Shown here piece after piece: positions 34,011-46,502 of a stretch of 64,000 bases of DNA. The notes below the pieces were generated by a model. It was not told the DNA's origin and did not search any database. It was given only the letters and a program-made list of their open reading frames with translations. A program made the position numbers and the translations under genes. Numbering within the stretch: position 1 is the first letter of the stretch; each line of letters opens with the position of its first letter. The stretch spans positions 40,765,501-40,829,500 of the forward strand of contig CP142458.1 in assembly GCA_038049695.1 (NCBI GenBank). The letters run 5' to 3'. The DNA comes from Cinnamomum chago. Taxonomy: Eukaryota; Streptophyta; Magnoliopsida; Laurales; Lauraceae.

Positions 34011-35600
34011 ATGTACTTCAAAGGGTCCATCCTAGCTAAGAGTTTGACTTGGTGGGCTAGGAAGTAGTGTCTCAATTTCTAAGCAGCCCAAACAATTGCT
34101 AAGCAGGTTCTCTCCATCGGGGAGTATTTTCTTTCGTAGGGGAGGAGAGATTTGCTTAGGTAATAAATCGTGTTCTCCTTTCGGCCAGTCTCATCGTGTT
34201 GACCTAGGACTATGCCTATTGCGGATTCTGTCGCCGATACATATAAAATGAGAGGCTTATCTTTAGTAGGGGGCTTCAGAACGGGAGGACTCAATAGATA
34301 TTTCTTCAAATCTTCGAATGCCTTCTGGCAGTCGTCATCCCAGTGGTACTCCACACCTCCTTTTAACAATTTGTAGAACGGTTCACATCTTTGCGAATGC
34401 TGCGAAATGAGTCTTCTAATCAACTGTAGTCGTCCTATGAGGCCCCTCAATTCTTTTAGGTTCTTCGGGAGCGGCATTTCAAGAATGGCATTTACCTTAG
34501 AAGGATCGACTTCAATTCCTCGATTGCTCACCATAAAGCCCAGGAGTTTGCCAGAGGATACTCCAAAAACGCATTTCTTCGGATTCATCTTCAGTTGGGT
34601 GTCCCTAGATCGTTGAAGGACTCTCCTGAGGGCCATGACATGGGCGTCACGGGTTTTGGATTTGATTAGAATGTCATCCACGTAGACCTCCACACAATCG
34701 TGTATCATATCAGGAAATATTGCCATCATGGCCCTTTGATAAGTGGCACCGGCATTCTTCAAACCGAAGGGCATAACAACATAACAGTAAGTCCCCCAGG
34801 GTGTAGTGAACGAGGTTTTCTCCTGATCTTCTGGTGATAGCCTGATTTGGTTGTACCCCGAATAACCATCCATAAATGATAGCATAGCGTGCCCTGCGGT
34901 ATTGTCAATTATCACGTCAATGTGAGGTAAGGGGAAATCGTCCTTGGGAGACGCCTTGTTCAAATTCTGAAAATCAATACAGACTCGGACTCGTCCGTCT
35001 TTCTTCTTCACCGGGACTATATTGGCGACCCATTGAGGAAACAACACAACCCTGATGAACTTAACCTGGTGGAGTTTGTCAACCTCCTCCTTCACTTTTA
35101 GCGCAACATCAGGGAGCATTCTTCTCAACTTTTGCTTGACAGGTCTAGCATTTTCCTCTAATGGGATCCTGTGTTCTACCAGGTCAGGTGCAAGTCCGGG
35201 CATGTCATTATAATCTGATGCGAACACGTCTTGGTATTCTCTTAGGACTTCAAGGATCTTACTCTCTTCGTTAGGTTCCAGGCATGCACTGATTTGGACT
35301 CGTTTGGGTCTCTCTTTCGTCCCCAGGTTTATCTCTTTCGTCTTTTCAGCAGCTGCTTGTGTTTCCTCATCAAACTTCTTGATTGCTCTCCTAAATTCCT
35401 CAGAGACTTCATCATCCCCTTCTTCGGCGTCCACTAGTTCATAAACACCCATTCCATCATTAATGTTTGCATGTTCTGTGGAAGGCTCGGGCTCTGAAAC
35501 GACAGGTAAAGATTCGCAACCTAACTTATAGTTGGTCATAATTTCCTCTAGTCGAGACTGTTCTACCGGTAGTATCTTCCATCGCCTTAGGTTGCCCACA
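34010..35600 (-). CDS. Element 3 RT and first RNase H
   Basis: Ty3 RT motifs in order: VCIDFQNLNKASPKDDFPLP, FMDGYSGYNQIRLSPEDQ, MPFGLKNAGATYQRAMMAIF, catalytic box EVYVDDILIKSKTRDAH and LLGFMVSNRGIEVD. RNase H follows with LILYVSATESAIGIVLGQHD, KSLLPYERKYSPMERTCLA. Close to Element 2 in sequence but clearly a different family. Confidence 0.92.
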
Positions 35601-35749
35601 TTCTGATGATGACTAAAGTCTTCTACTCCAACCGTTCCTATGTTTTTGGGCTTTCTATTTTCTAATTTTTTTGGGGGTTTTGGGGTTTTCTATTTTTTGG
35701 GGGATTTTTGGAATGATATGGTACAGATGGGATCGAGGATGAGTCATCT

Positions 35750-38430
35750 ACCGAGGAGGATCCTCCCCACTGGCGTAGCCAGGCAGTGGGGCGGTATACC
35801 ACTTCATGATCATTGAGGTCATCGGTTTCCCAGATTTTATGGTCTTCTTGAGAGGGGTCTTCTCGCCGGTGGCTCTAGGCAACGGGCCAATATACCACTT
35901 CTTCGCTAGTAGGGTCTTCGATTTCCCACGTTTCGCGACTTTCCGAGATTTTGGCAATCGGCGAATTTTATTTTTTTTGGGTAAATGAGTTGACTCGCTC
36001 ACACTCAGCATGTTACATGATAGGGTATGGGACCTCAGGTCAATGGTGTGGTCTATATTGTTCACTTCCTTTAGCGGATGGAGCTCTCTCCAAGTGCCGA
36101 AGATTTCCTCGTAAGTCTCGCTTTCGGAAGATGTCGAATCTCCCCAATCCTCTACTAAAACGAACTTACCTTTATCATTTGGGTCTAAATTGTAGCATCC
36201 CTCCCGGGTCGGTGGTGTGTTGGGATCTAGGGCCTTGTCGTACTTCACAAAATGTCCGTTTAAGGTCCAGTCCTCCCGTTTATACCTTATGTCATCGTGT
36301 GTGTCGTACCCTAACCCTTCTGCTCTCGCTCTGGGGTCTGGTATGTAAGGGTCGATAATTCCTTCTCCATTCCTTCCTAGCCCAAATCCGGGTTGATACC
36401 CCATCTTTTTCATCAAAGTCCATCCTCGATCTTGACCTTCGTTGTCCACTATAGGATTCTGCAGGCAGGATAGTTCGGAGAACATATTTTGCATCAGGTC
36501 CATATCCATCAAGGAGATGAGAGGGTCGACCCTGTACCCGTGAATTTTGACTTCTGGCGTAATAGGAGCGGGTTGTAGGGTTGGGAGTATCTGAAGTTCT
36601 TCTGGTTCAACGACAGGCGGGTCCCCCATTAGTTTCATGATCTTGCCTAAGTAGGGGAATTTAACGCATTGATGCCTGCTTGACATGACGGCATTCATAT
36701 GATTCAACATTCGGTGTCCCAAGATTAAGTTAAAAGTGGTGGGGATATCCATAATATAAAATTCTTCCGGCATTGAGATCGGGCCCGCTTGCACTAATAA
36801 CATAATTTTTCCACAAACTGTTTTCTTATTCCCGTCATAACCAGTCACAACCATAGGGGCTGGAGTTAGGTCTTTTACTGTGAGCCCTAAAGCTTTGTAG
36901 GTTTTCAATGGACAAATATTCAGTGATGCGCCAGTGTCAACCAAAGCTCCTGACATTTCCTTCCCCGCTATCTTGACTGTCAGATGTAGAGGAGACGTCC
37001 TCGCCTCAGGTGGTATCTCCTTTAATTCTTCCTCAGCAAAAGTGACGGCAGGGAATGAAGCTCCCGGGGCCAAGGCCGCGATAGATGTCCTTAATTCCTC
37101 TGGAGTTGTGCCTACCGGGACTTGTAAGCGCGTAATAGCCTCGAGTAGTTGTTGCTGATGCTTGGGGGATGTCTTAATTAAATCAAGGACGGACACCTTA
37201 GCTGAGATCTTAGTGAGGTGTCCTAAGAGGTCATACTCTATCCCCGTTTTTATCGAAGTATAAGCTCTTTCATCAACTGTCTCCTCAACCTGATCATTGG
37301 GATTTTGCGAATCTAAGTTTTGAGTAACTGGGTGAGGAGGTAGCCGGGGAGGACGGATCCGTCTAGATCGTAGGTGAGCCTGAGGTGCATTTGTATCTGG
37401 GTGAGGATCTGGCTGTGAATTCGTGATGATGGGTGATTCTCGGTCATCTGGCTCGTCAAAATTTACCTTGTAAAGGTCAGGGGAGTCAACGACCGCATTC
37501 ATCCTTGAGTTAAAGATTTTGAATTTGGTCTTCCCATCCCATGGCGTAATGTATTTTTGATAATCCTCCTCTTCAAGGAAATCATCATGACATGGTTGGC
37601 TATGGTGTATACTCCCTTGAGCTGGGACATCAATGTGCTTGTGCTCTATTACGGCGATGTTTATTAATTGGGTCTGTGGGCCCTGTCCAGAGGTTGATGC
37701 TCCATGCTGAGGTAACGGGTTCGTATAGATCTGCATGTTAGGAATATTCTGCGCTGGATTGGCGGTTGAATTTTGATTAGGAGGGGCATTTCGCAGGTCA
37801 TTCCCGCCTATTGGCCTAATGTTACCCCAATCAATTCTACCTTTGTCATTGAGGTCATAGATCAAATCTCTAACCGTGTAGCATTGGGTGAGGTCATGAC
37901 CCGGCATCCTATGGTAGGCACAAAACTTGTTCTTGTCCAGGTGTTTGGACCATGCCTGCGGTCGTTTCGGTGGGAGTTGGAGGGCGTTCTGGCTTAAGAG
38001 AGACCAGAAGTCAGCAGTCCATGGTTGAGGAAGGGATGGGTAGTTTGCCCTTTTAGGTCTGAATCTTCTTCTATTTCCATTGTTCGGGTTATTTTGGTTG
38101 CCGTTGTTGTCTCTATTGTAATTGAAGGGGACAGTACCATAGTTGGGTTGAGGATTCACATTTTGATTTTACGGCGGAGCCGTCGGATTTTGGACCGGTT
38201 GTATAGGATTAGGATTCTGATTTTGATTCATTGGAGGTCCTTGGTTCCTTGGCGGTTGGTCATAACTTTGGTTATTCCTCGGAAGGTTCCGGTAGTTCTT
38301 ATTGTTCCGTTGAAAATTCTGGTTATTCCTTTGGTAATTTAGGTTACCACCTTGGAAACTGGGATTGCCATTCTGCCCTTGGTTTTGATGTTGGTTAGGC
38401 TAACATTGGTATGCTCTTGGTACGGTTGGT
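35750..38430 (-). CDS. Element 3 protease region with G-patch-like motif
   Basis: From the gag side: NKFCAYHRMPGHDLTQCYTV (a CCHC-like knuckle remnant, about 37900), an Asp/Pro-rich linker, the retropepsin core GALVDTGASLNICPLKTYKA with second loop NLILGHRMLNHMNAV, then TLMKKMGYQPGFGLGRNGEG, a G-patch. The G-patch is a known extra in Tat/Ogre elements, thought to bind nucleic acid. The tail of this region is rich in Lys and Pro. Confidence 0.85.
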
Positions 38431-39579
38431 AGACCTCTTCCTAATTCAAGCTTACCTCAGGAGTTGCGTGGCTCTCTGGTTGGGCGGTTGGACCTGCCCT
38501 ACGTGTGTTCTTCTTATGGTCAATGATGGTGTTCAACACACCCTCGTCTAAGTTTTGTTTCATCCTAGACAACCTACGATATAGGCCACTCCAACTAACA
38601 ACCTCTCCGATTGTCATCAAACCTCTCATCGAATCCTTTATATTTGATATGGCCATTCTCACTTGTTCTTTTTCTTGCATGTTGCAGTCCGATCGCGCGA
38701 ATTGGTTTTGCCACCTCACTGCGAATTCCTCATAGTCCTCGTTGTTCTTTTGTTTTAGGTTAGCCAAGTCATGCCACAAGGGTTTGTTTTTAGTTAAGTG
38801 CTGGTATCGCGCTAGGAATTTCTCTACCACATCCTCAAAAGTATTAATCTCGTGGGACGGCACGGATGTGTACCAAGTCAATGCATCTCCGATTAATGAC
38901 TCCTGAAAATAATTTATGAGCATGGAGTCAATGTCAGCAATGGCCCGACACTTGTTCAAAATGAGACTAAGTGATGCTGAGGGTCAGTCGTCCCATCGTA
39001 AGGTACGAATTTAGGAGCTCTAACAGGGAAAGGTGATTTCTCTTTTTCTTCCTTTTTGGTAAAGTCGTAAAATCCTAATTTCTTACCAGTTGAGCTCGAG
39101 GACTTCTTTTTAATTTCGTTCTTAAGCTCCTCTACGTTTTTTTGCAATTCTTTGAATGCTAAAGGATCCAAGTATTGAATTGTCTGCGACTGATGCTCTC
39201 TTTGTGGTTCTAGCGAAGTAGGGGCATACGCTGGTTCTTGGAATTGGCCCTGGAAATACGGCTGCGGGATAGGCTGATAGCTTTGGTTCAACTGAGCTCC
39301 CCCATGAGTAACCGACTGTCCTCTATATGGGTCAACTATCGGCCTTAAGGTAGGCGGCGGATAAGCCTGCTGATAGCGCGATTCTTGATAAGAATTTCTA
39401 AGGCCCGTGGGGTTAGTAACTTGCACGTTCTGGATCGGGGGATTCTGGTCCGTTTTGGGCACCTGATAGATCGGGATTGTTTGGTTTTGATAAGTGGGAG
39501 GCCCCCCCTCGTATTGAATCGGCTGGGGATATAACATACCAGTGTCGACCGTTACAAAGGGAGACAGAGGCATGGTCAA
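38430..39579 (-). CDS. Element 3 gag region
   Basis: The N-terminal part is rich in Pro, Gln and Tyr (QPIPQPYFQGQFQEPAYAP). The capsid-like part has LIGDALTWYTSVPSHEINTF, YQHLTKNKPLWHDLANLKQK and YEEFAVRWQNQFARSDC, matching the plant retrotransposon gag domain. The 5' edge meets Copia-like DNA near 39580, so the true start is not visible. Confidence 0.85.
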
Positions 39580-39582
39580 AGG

Positions 39583-39835
39583 GGGAGAGCTAATAGAAGA
39601 AAGAAAGCATGGAGCTAAAGAAGATGCTTGGCTAAAGGCAGAAAGAAGAAGAGAAAGCTTGAAGAATGATCAAGCTCCAAGCATCAAGAAGAATGAAGAA
39701 AAGAGCCCAAGAGCCCAAGCTAAGAGAAGGAGCATCCAAGAAGATTTCAAGACTTGTCCAGCTTAGGGGGAACTAAAGACTTAGTGTGTAATTTCAATGA
39801 TGAGTAAGTTGCCATCAAATTGCAAAGGGGGAGAT
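39583..39835 (+). mobile_element. 3' internal end of a SIRE/Maximus-type Copia element with PPT
   Basis: A purine-rich stretch with repeated AAGAAGA-type words ends in AAAGGGGGAGAT (39824-39835), a classic polypurine tract directly before an LTR starting TGTTAGGGA. Only about 250 bases of internal sequence remain. Its left edge meets Element 3 gag, so the rest of the Copia element is lost. Confidence 0.75.
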
Positions 39836-40333
39836 TGTTAGGGATTTTGTATTTGCAATTTGATGGATGCATTTTCACTTTAGCATCATTTGAATTTTCA
39901 CACAAGCATTGTTTTAGAAAATCTTGAAATCTGGTTTTATACATGCATTGGTTTTTAGACTTGCAGAATTAATGATTTATGCATATTTTGTTTTTAAACT
40001 TGGATGCATTTTTTTTAGAATCCAAACTCTTTTGAAAACCTAATTCTTTGTGCATTACTTTTGAGAAATCAAATTGAGGATTTAGGTTTGTGCCTTGCAT
40101 ACATTCATCATTTTCAGAATCATTTTTGTATGCATTTAAATGTGAAAAGAGTTTTTAGAATTCAAGCAAGCCATTGGTTTAAAGTTTCGAATCATATTAG
40201 GCTTTTTGTGTTTCATGTTTTTAAACATCTTAGTTTGATTTAAAACATGTTTCCAAGCTTGAATTAATGGCCAAAAAATTCCCACTTGAAAAGACTTTGA
40301 AATATGCAAAAGTTGGGATTTTTGGTCCCAGGG

Positions 40334-40432
40334 GGTCGACCGGCCAAAGAGCCGTTGCCCTTTTTCAAACGGTCATTTTTATGACCGTTGTGAAGGCCAG
40401 GTCGACCGGGGGTCATGGGGTCGACCGGGGAA
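40334..40432 (+). repeat. GGTCGACCGG cluster in Copia LTR
   Basis: Three copies of GGTCGACCGG within 100 bases (about 40335, 40403, 40424), plus a separate inverted pair AAACGGTCAT / ATGACCGTTG around TTTTT (40367-40391). The same palindrome theme is seen in an unrelated LTR at 24908-25400. Confidence 0.85.
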
Positions 40433-41095
40433 ACTAGCCGTTGGACTGTTTTTTCCTATAAAGTCCATTCCATTCCATCCTTTTTGGAGGCTTGATTCAT
40501 GAACTTTTGAGACCATTTTGGAGCCAAAGAAAGGGGATGAAGTTGGAAAGGCTAGAGGGCTTTTTGGAAATCAAATGCTTGAGTTTTTAAAAGGTACATC
40601 TTACTAGTTATTTTGATTTCCATTCAAATGAAATCCATGCATGTTCAAATCTTTTGTATTTACATAAATGCATGATTTCTAGCCTTTAAAGAGTTGTTTT
40701 GCAAACTCAACATCATCTTTGGTAAATTAGATTGGTTTGCAAACTCTCTTGTCTAAATCACATGTGTTCTTAGACTTTAATATTCATACAACTTGTTTTA
40801 TTTCATTTCTTTAAGTTGTTTGAATTTTTCATGTGATTAGCATTTATCTTCAATCATCATTTTCTAAGCTTTGATTTTAAAATGCATCAAGCATTCATTT
40901 AAGAGCTTCATTGTAGAATTTGATTGAAGTAAAACACTCATACACTTTGTGCACACACTTTAGTTTAATTTAGTGTATGTTTGTAATTTGAATTACACTT
41001 TCATATTAGCCTATTTAGAGGCAATTCATTTGTGCTTAAATTGTATCTCTTAGAGTGATCTTTTGTGAAGACACCTTCTTAGAGAAATCTTTCTT

Positions 41096-41275
41096 TTGTA
41101 AAGGTTATTGCTTAGCCTAAGAAAAGCAATGTGTAAAGGTTATTGCTTAGCCTTGAAAAGCATCTTGTAAAGGTTATTGCTTAGCCTAGAAAAGCACATT
41201 GAGAGGTTGTTGTTTAGCCTAGAAAAACAACATTGTAAGGGTTATTGCTTAGCCTATTGAAAAGCATAAATAGTG
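41096..41275 (+). repeat. Fivefold about 36-base tandem repeat in Copia LTR
   Basis: Five units of GTAAAGGTTATTGCTTAGCC followed by a short AGAAAAGCA-type tail. The fourth unit is the most diverged. The plus-strand TTGCTTAGCC core is constant in all but that unit. Confidence 0.9.
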
Positions 41276-41527
41276 GAAATCCGGTGGGGTGATTGGATCA
41301 CAAGCCGGTAGTGGACGTAGGCATTGAGGCCGAACCACTATAAACCTTTGTGTTATGGTGTATGCTTGTGGTGATTGTTTTATTAGCTTCCGCATCTTGT
41401 TTGTTAATCATCAGATGTGACTAGTTTATTTTTAAGGAGTTAAATTTTGCATAATTGGTCATATTTGTAGCACACCCTATTCACCCCCCCCCCCCCCCCC
41501 TCTCGGGTTAGGATCCCAGGACTTTCA

Positions 41528-44083
41528 GGGATAGGATGGGCGCCAAGAGGGTGGTGCCCAGGTGTCTCGGAAGGATGGGCGCCCAGGGGGTGGCGCCCAG
41601 GTGACTGTGTTTTGGGTTTTAGGTGTTTTATGTTCTTAGTTGCTTTTAATCTGAATTAATTAGGCCCTTAAAGGGATTAAAGGTGTTCTTAATGATTTGA
41701 TGATTCTTAAATTAATTAATTATGATGTTCTAATTGATCTTAGGGCTTATCCTACTTAGGCGCTAAATTCGATAACCTAGACTATCTAACTATTATTTTT
41801 GGGTTTTCTGGATATCTTTTAATTTGTTTTTTGTTTCCCTTCTAATTTACTAAAAAGTATGGAAAGAGAAGAAGTGATTTTATGTTTTATGATTTATTTT
41901 TTTTTGGGTTTTTTGTATGACTCTACGATTCAAATGATATGATGTGAAGTGTGAGAAAATGGTAATTCGAAGTTTAGAACACATCAAACAGCCAAACATA
42001 TCATTATCAAACAGTTTCTAAGTAAACTAAATGCGGAAGATCGGAAGTTATGCACAAAGGTGGAAAAAATCCACTTGGTTGGTGCCTACCCTGCTCAGTC
42101 AGGGTTTTAATGGATCACAATGAATGCACAAAAATCTTAGTATTTTCAACACAATTTCCGATTTTCAGCGACTGATGTGAATTCCTAATACGAACTATTA
42201 ATGATGCAGCTAACAAATCTACAAGAAAACGATGCAACGGGCGAAGATTTAGAACTCGGACCCAGTCTCAGAAGGGTAGGCGCCCAGGGGGTGGTGCCCA
42301 GCCTATCTGGGAGAGGGCAGGCGCCCATGGGGTGGCGCCCAGCCTTTCTGCCAAAGGCTTTTCGCGATCTCTTTGATATAAATGATAATAATGATACTGT
42401 TAATGCGAGATCTAACCTAGTTATGCAATTAGAATTACGAAATCAATGCAAATCTACTATATTAAAATGAACTTAAACATGTTTCTAGCATAATGAGATG
42501 CTAATATCAGTTTTAACACAAGCCAATGTAGATCTATGATGCTCAAATGATCCTAAACATATTTCTAAGCATTTATGCCAATGGAATGCAGTAAAAGAAA
42601 GGGGAGATCTAGGAATACCGGTATATGACACTTTTCTCAAGTTCCTAGAATGAAGCTTTCGCAAAATCCCATAGCCCCAGTTGAAGATATGGAAGCCTTC
42701 TTCTTTACCTCTTCTTCTTCTCTAGATCTGAAACTCTTTCTCTAATGGTGGCTACCTTTCTTCTTCTTCCTTATTCTCTATTTTCTCTCTTTTTCTTTAG
42801 GGTAGCTCCCTTTGCAAATGGGGTTAAGAGGGATTATATAGAGGCTTTGGGACGAGTTTAGGAGGGCTAGGGCTTCATTAATTCATGCTTCTAAAAGGTC
42901 TCACGCATCTCAAGGCAGCTTAAGTCATTTTAGGGTGAACTAGGGTTTGAGAGAGGGTAGGCGCCCATGGGGTGGCGCTCACATGGCCTGCACAGTCTGG
43001 GCGCCCACAGGGTGGCGCCCAGGTAGTCCTAGAGGGTGTAGATGCCCGGATGGTTTGGGTTTCGCTTTTGGAACTTGGTCCCATGTGGAGTCGGGATCGA
43101 ATGGCCTACGTTGAATGGCCCAGGTCTGTTTTCAGCCCAACTAGTGGAATTTGGAGGGTGGGCACCCACCATGAGGTGCCTAGGTGGCCCTGGGTAGTAT
43201 GGGCGCCCAGCATGGGGTGTCTAGATGGATTTCAGTAGCCCGGGCGCCACATGGGTGGTGCCTAGGTGATTTTGACCTCCTCTTGGGACAAACTTCGGAA
43301 GTTCATAACTTTTGACCCGCTTGTCGGATTTGGACGTTCTATATATCGTCGAAAAGCTCTCGGAGTCAAGAATCCAATGGTCTAAATGTCTTGATGATTA
43401 GGGGCTGGAAAAAAAAGGGGGGAACCTATGGACCAATGGAACCGGCTTCGTAACTTAGGCTAATCTAGTGACATTAGGGAAAATTAGGGTTTGAGAAGTG
43501 TGGGCGCCAAGCCTAGGGCGCCTATGTGGTTTTCAGTAGGGTGGGGCGCCACTTGGGTGGTACCTAAACGGATTTCGTCATTTCTTAACTTCGGAAGTTC
43601 ATAACTTTCGACCCGTTGGTCGGATTTGGATATTCTATATATGGTCGGAAAGCTCTTGGAGCGTAGAATCTATTGGTTCATATGTAATAGTGATCGGACA
43701 TCGGAAAGAAGAAGGGAGATTCGGATCAACGATTCTAACCTCCTAATTTGTGTTAGTCATATGATACTTAGGCAAGTTAAGTGTGATCTTTGTGGGAATT
43801 GGCCTAAGCATGTCCTAAGTGGTCCGAAAAAGGTTCGAGTAGTGTTAGTGTCCGGCCCTTATGTGAATAATGGGTTTGACTTAGGATCTTGACGCGATTT
43901 GGCTTTTCTCTCAAGAATTCCTAGAAATCGCCGATCTAAGTCTAAAATTATCAACAAGCACCTTCATCATCATTAATTAATCTGAATTATGCCATTAACC
44001 AGTCAATTATGGGTGAAATGGGGGCACCGCTACATATGACAGGTATTTAAGGCTATCATAGGGGGTCAAATGAGGTGTCTACA
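41528..44083 (-). repeat. LTR-like region with GGCGCC hairpin repeats, minus orientation
   Basis: No gene is seen in these 2.5 kb. On the minus strand it opens TGTAGACACCTCATTTGACC at 44083, a good LTR start, at the exact border with a family T LTR. A TATATAAT box on the minus strand lies near 42833-42842. About eleven GGGCGCC ... GGCGCCC modules occur, at about 41537, 41577, 42277, 42318, 42956, 42999, 43160, 43199, 43240, 43500 and 43541. A stretch at 43295-43400 is repeated at 43585-43690. The inner LTR end and PBS are not identified, and the Copia DNA on the left hides them. It may be the 5' LTR of Element 3. Confidence 0.55.
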
Positions 44084-46502
44084 AAGGGCATCTTATGTTT
44101 TGTACAGGTATGCTAGATTTTCTATTCTACTTGGAATTTAGAAATGGTGATCCGAAGATACACCTTCGCAAGTAGAAAGGAAATCAACCTTTTTCTAACT
44201 TTCCATTGCACACATATTTAAGAAAATAGACAGTTTTTTTAATGCCGTGAGAGGCAATTTTGTGCCATAGAAGGCGATTTGTGCCATGAAAGGCGATTTT
44301 TTCCGTGAAATGTGATTTACAAATCTCATCAAAATGAAAGACAAGCATTGTGATTTTTTGTCTCTTAAAAAAACAAAGTACAATAGAAACGTAAGAAAGT
44401 GAATCTGACTTCTCAGGAGATTGCGGGGACCAGTTCAGATCGACAGTCACAACTCATGTATGGACTTCGCCATCGTCCTTCAGGTGAGAACACTTGATGC
44501 TTTGATTCTTTGGCTTGGCTTGGACTTCAGTTTTTTAGAGGATAAGGACCAAGGGAATGTCCTATATCCAATGAAAACCGAAGAGACGGGCTGAAGAGCA
44601 GCGTCTTGGCCATGTTGAGTAGGAGAAGAGAAGACTTTTTCTCCCCCCCCCCCAAGGGACTTTGATCACCTTTTGGTGTTTGTTGCAGCAGAGTTTCTTC
44701 TAGTTTCTTCAGAGTAGCAGGGCTTCTGGATCTTAAGTTCGGAATTCCGGGATTCTGTGTCTTTTTCTGGGCGTTTGTGTTCGGGGATCGTTTCTTCTTT
44801 GAATCACCTCCTTTTATAGGCATTTGGTAGCCTTTAAGTGATTTTATGGGCTTTAATGCATTAAAACCACATAATGGGAGGAGTTACAAGTTTTAAATCC
44901 TTTGTTTTGTAACTCATCTTTCTTGGCTACTGATTGGCCGATGGAGATAATGGGCATTTAATCGCCTTTAATCTTCATGATGAGAGGAGTTTCATAACTT
45001 AAATGTCATGATGATTTGGACTTGTAACTCTCATTTCCTTGAATCTGATTGGGCCATCCAAAATAATGAGTTAATGACCGCATTTAGTTGGGTCAATTAA
45101 CAACATTAAGTGGTCGCCGGGAATTTGAAGAGTCACGGGCCGTGCCACGTCTTTTGGAATTCTTCTTACGATTATCAACGATAGATCTTCATGTTGATCG
45201 ATGTCGGATGATCACGCAACTTCAGCCATTGGTTGATACCAGCAGGTCGGTGACATCTGTCTTGTCGATCTCTTGATCGGTTGGACAGAAAGAGCACTTT
45301 CTTGGTCAGCCGGTTGGCGATCTTGGAGCGATCAATGATGATTCCATACTTTTCAACGGCGGATACGTGATGTTGACGAAGATCAGTTGTTTCCGAGCGT
45401 CGAAAATCAGATTTTTAGGAAATCACATGGGCTAGAACTTCCGAAACGCGAAAAAGGACGGAAAACGGGTCACCCGGCGACAAATCCGGTGACCCAAATT
45501 TCGATGGTCGGCGGCAACCATGGGGATTGGTCCCCTTTTGGTTGCCGTTTCTCGACCGTTCTTTGGTCTTTTTCGCCGCCGTTTTCTCCTGGATTTTTTT
45601 TGACATTTCTCCTCATTTTTTGGCTTGATTCTCCTGAAGAAAACCTGATGAGAAGCCGTGCAAATCGGAGCACAAAGTTTCCTATTTTTTTAGAAAAGCT
45701 GAAGACTTCGCCGTGTAGAGATGTCATTTTTTGTCAAGAGTCGAAACTAGGTCAAACAATGTCAGAATGACCTGAAATTCGACATGAAGCCTCCTAAGCA
45801 GTAGATAGGACCAACCATGGGCTTTTACTTGAGTTTTGAGGCCGTTTGGGGTCCCATTGCTGCTAGGCTTGATTTTGCCGCGAAGAAGATGCCGCTCTTT
45901 TATGCACGGTCAACCGATGTCCGATTGACCTGAAATTTGACAGGGAGCCTATTGGATTCATTTTGAGATGATCCATTAGCTCCAATTTGGATGTCATGGT
46001 CCCGGGGTGCTCCGTCGCCGGTAGCCTTGATTTTCTTTCGGGGCGTCAAAGTCGGGTCAAACGTTGTCAGAATGACCTGAAATTTGACGTGCAGCCCTTT
46101 TGAAGCATGTTGAAGTTGCCCATGTGCTATGTTTGATGAGTAAAGGTCCCAGTGGTTCTCCCCGCTGAGAGGCTTGATTTTCTTTCGGAGCGTCAAATCC
46201 GGGTCAAACGTTGTCGGAATGACCTAAAATTTGACGTGCGGCCCTTTTGAAGCATGTTGAAGCTACCCATGTGCTACGTTTGATGAGTAAAGGTCCCGGT
46301 GGTTCTCGCCGCTGAGAGGCTTGATTTTCTTTCGGAGCGTCAAAGCCGGGTCAAACGTTGTTGGAATGACCTGAAATTTGACTTACAGCCCTTTTGAAGC
46401 ATGTTGAAGCCGCCTATGTACTCCATCTGATGAGTAATGGTCCCGGTGGTTCTCGCGGCCGAGAGGCTTGATTTTCTTTCGAAGCGTCAAAGCCGGGTCA
46501 AA
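44084..46502 (-). repeat. Family T LTR fragment A, minus orientation
   Basis: Matches the full family T LTR at 48858-51401 from its GGGCATCT region onwards, with a TATA box (TATAAAAG on minus, 44812-44819), the GGGGGG-type hairpin near 44643-44656, and U3 tandem units of 147-158 bases marked by GTCAAAC-GTTGTC-GAATGACC at 45751, 45909, 46056, 46203, 46350 and 46497. The LTR 3' tip is missing because another element begins at 44083, and the 5' tip TGTTGACACC is missing at the right. Confidence 0.82.

Larger units (their letters stand above)
31916..39579 (-). mobile_element. Element 3: Ty3/gypsy, Tat clade, coding part only
   Basis: A minus-strand element with gag, protease, G-patch-like stretch, RT, RNase H, a second (archaeal-type) RNase H and integrase in order. 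The double RNase H is a hallmark of the Tat clade. Its gag side borders Copia sequence at about 39580, and no PBS or LTR can be tied to it with certainty. The LTR-like region ending at 44083 is the best candidate. It looks broken in several places. The plus-strand PMD gene beyond integrase sits where Tat elements are known to carry antisense ORFs. Confidence 0.9.
39836..41527 (+). repeat. 3' LTR of SIRE/Maximus-type Copia element (1.69 kb)
   Basis: Starts TGTTAGGGATTTTG right after the PPT and ends GGATCCCAGGACTTTCA. A long C-run (41483-41500) and CACCCTATTCACC near the end are typical of this Copia group. It includes a GGTCGACCGG cluster (40334-40432) and a fivefold tandem repeat (41096-41275). 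The target duplication cannot be checked because the other end is gone. Confidence 0.82.
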
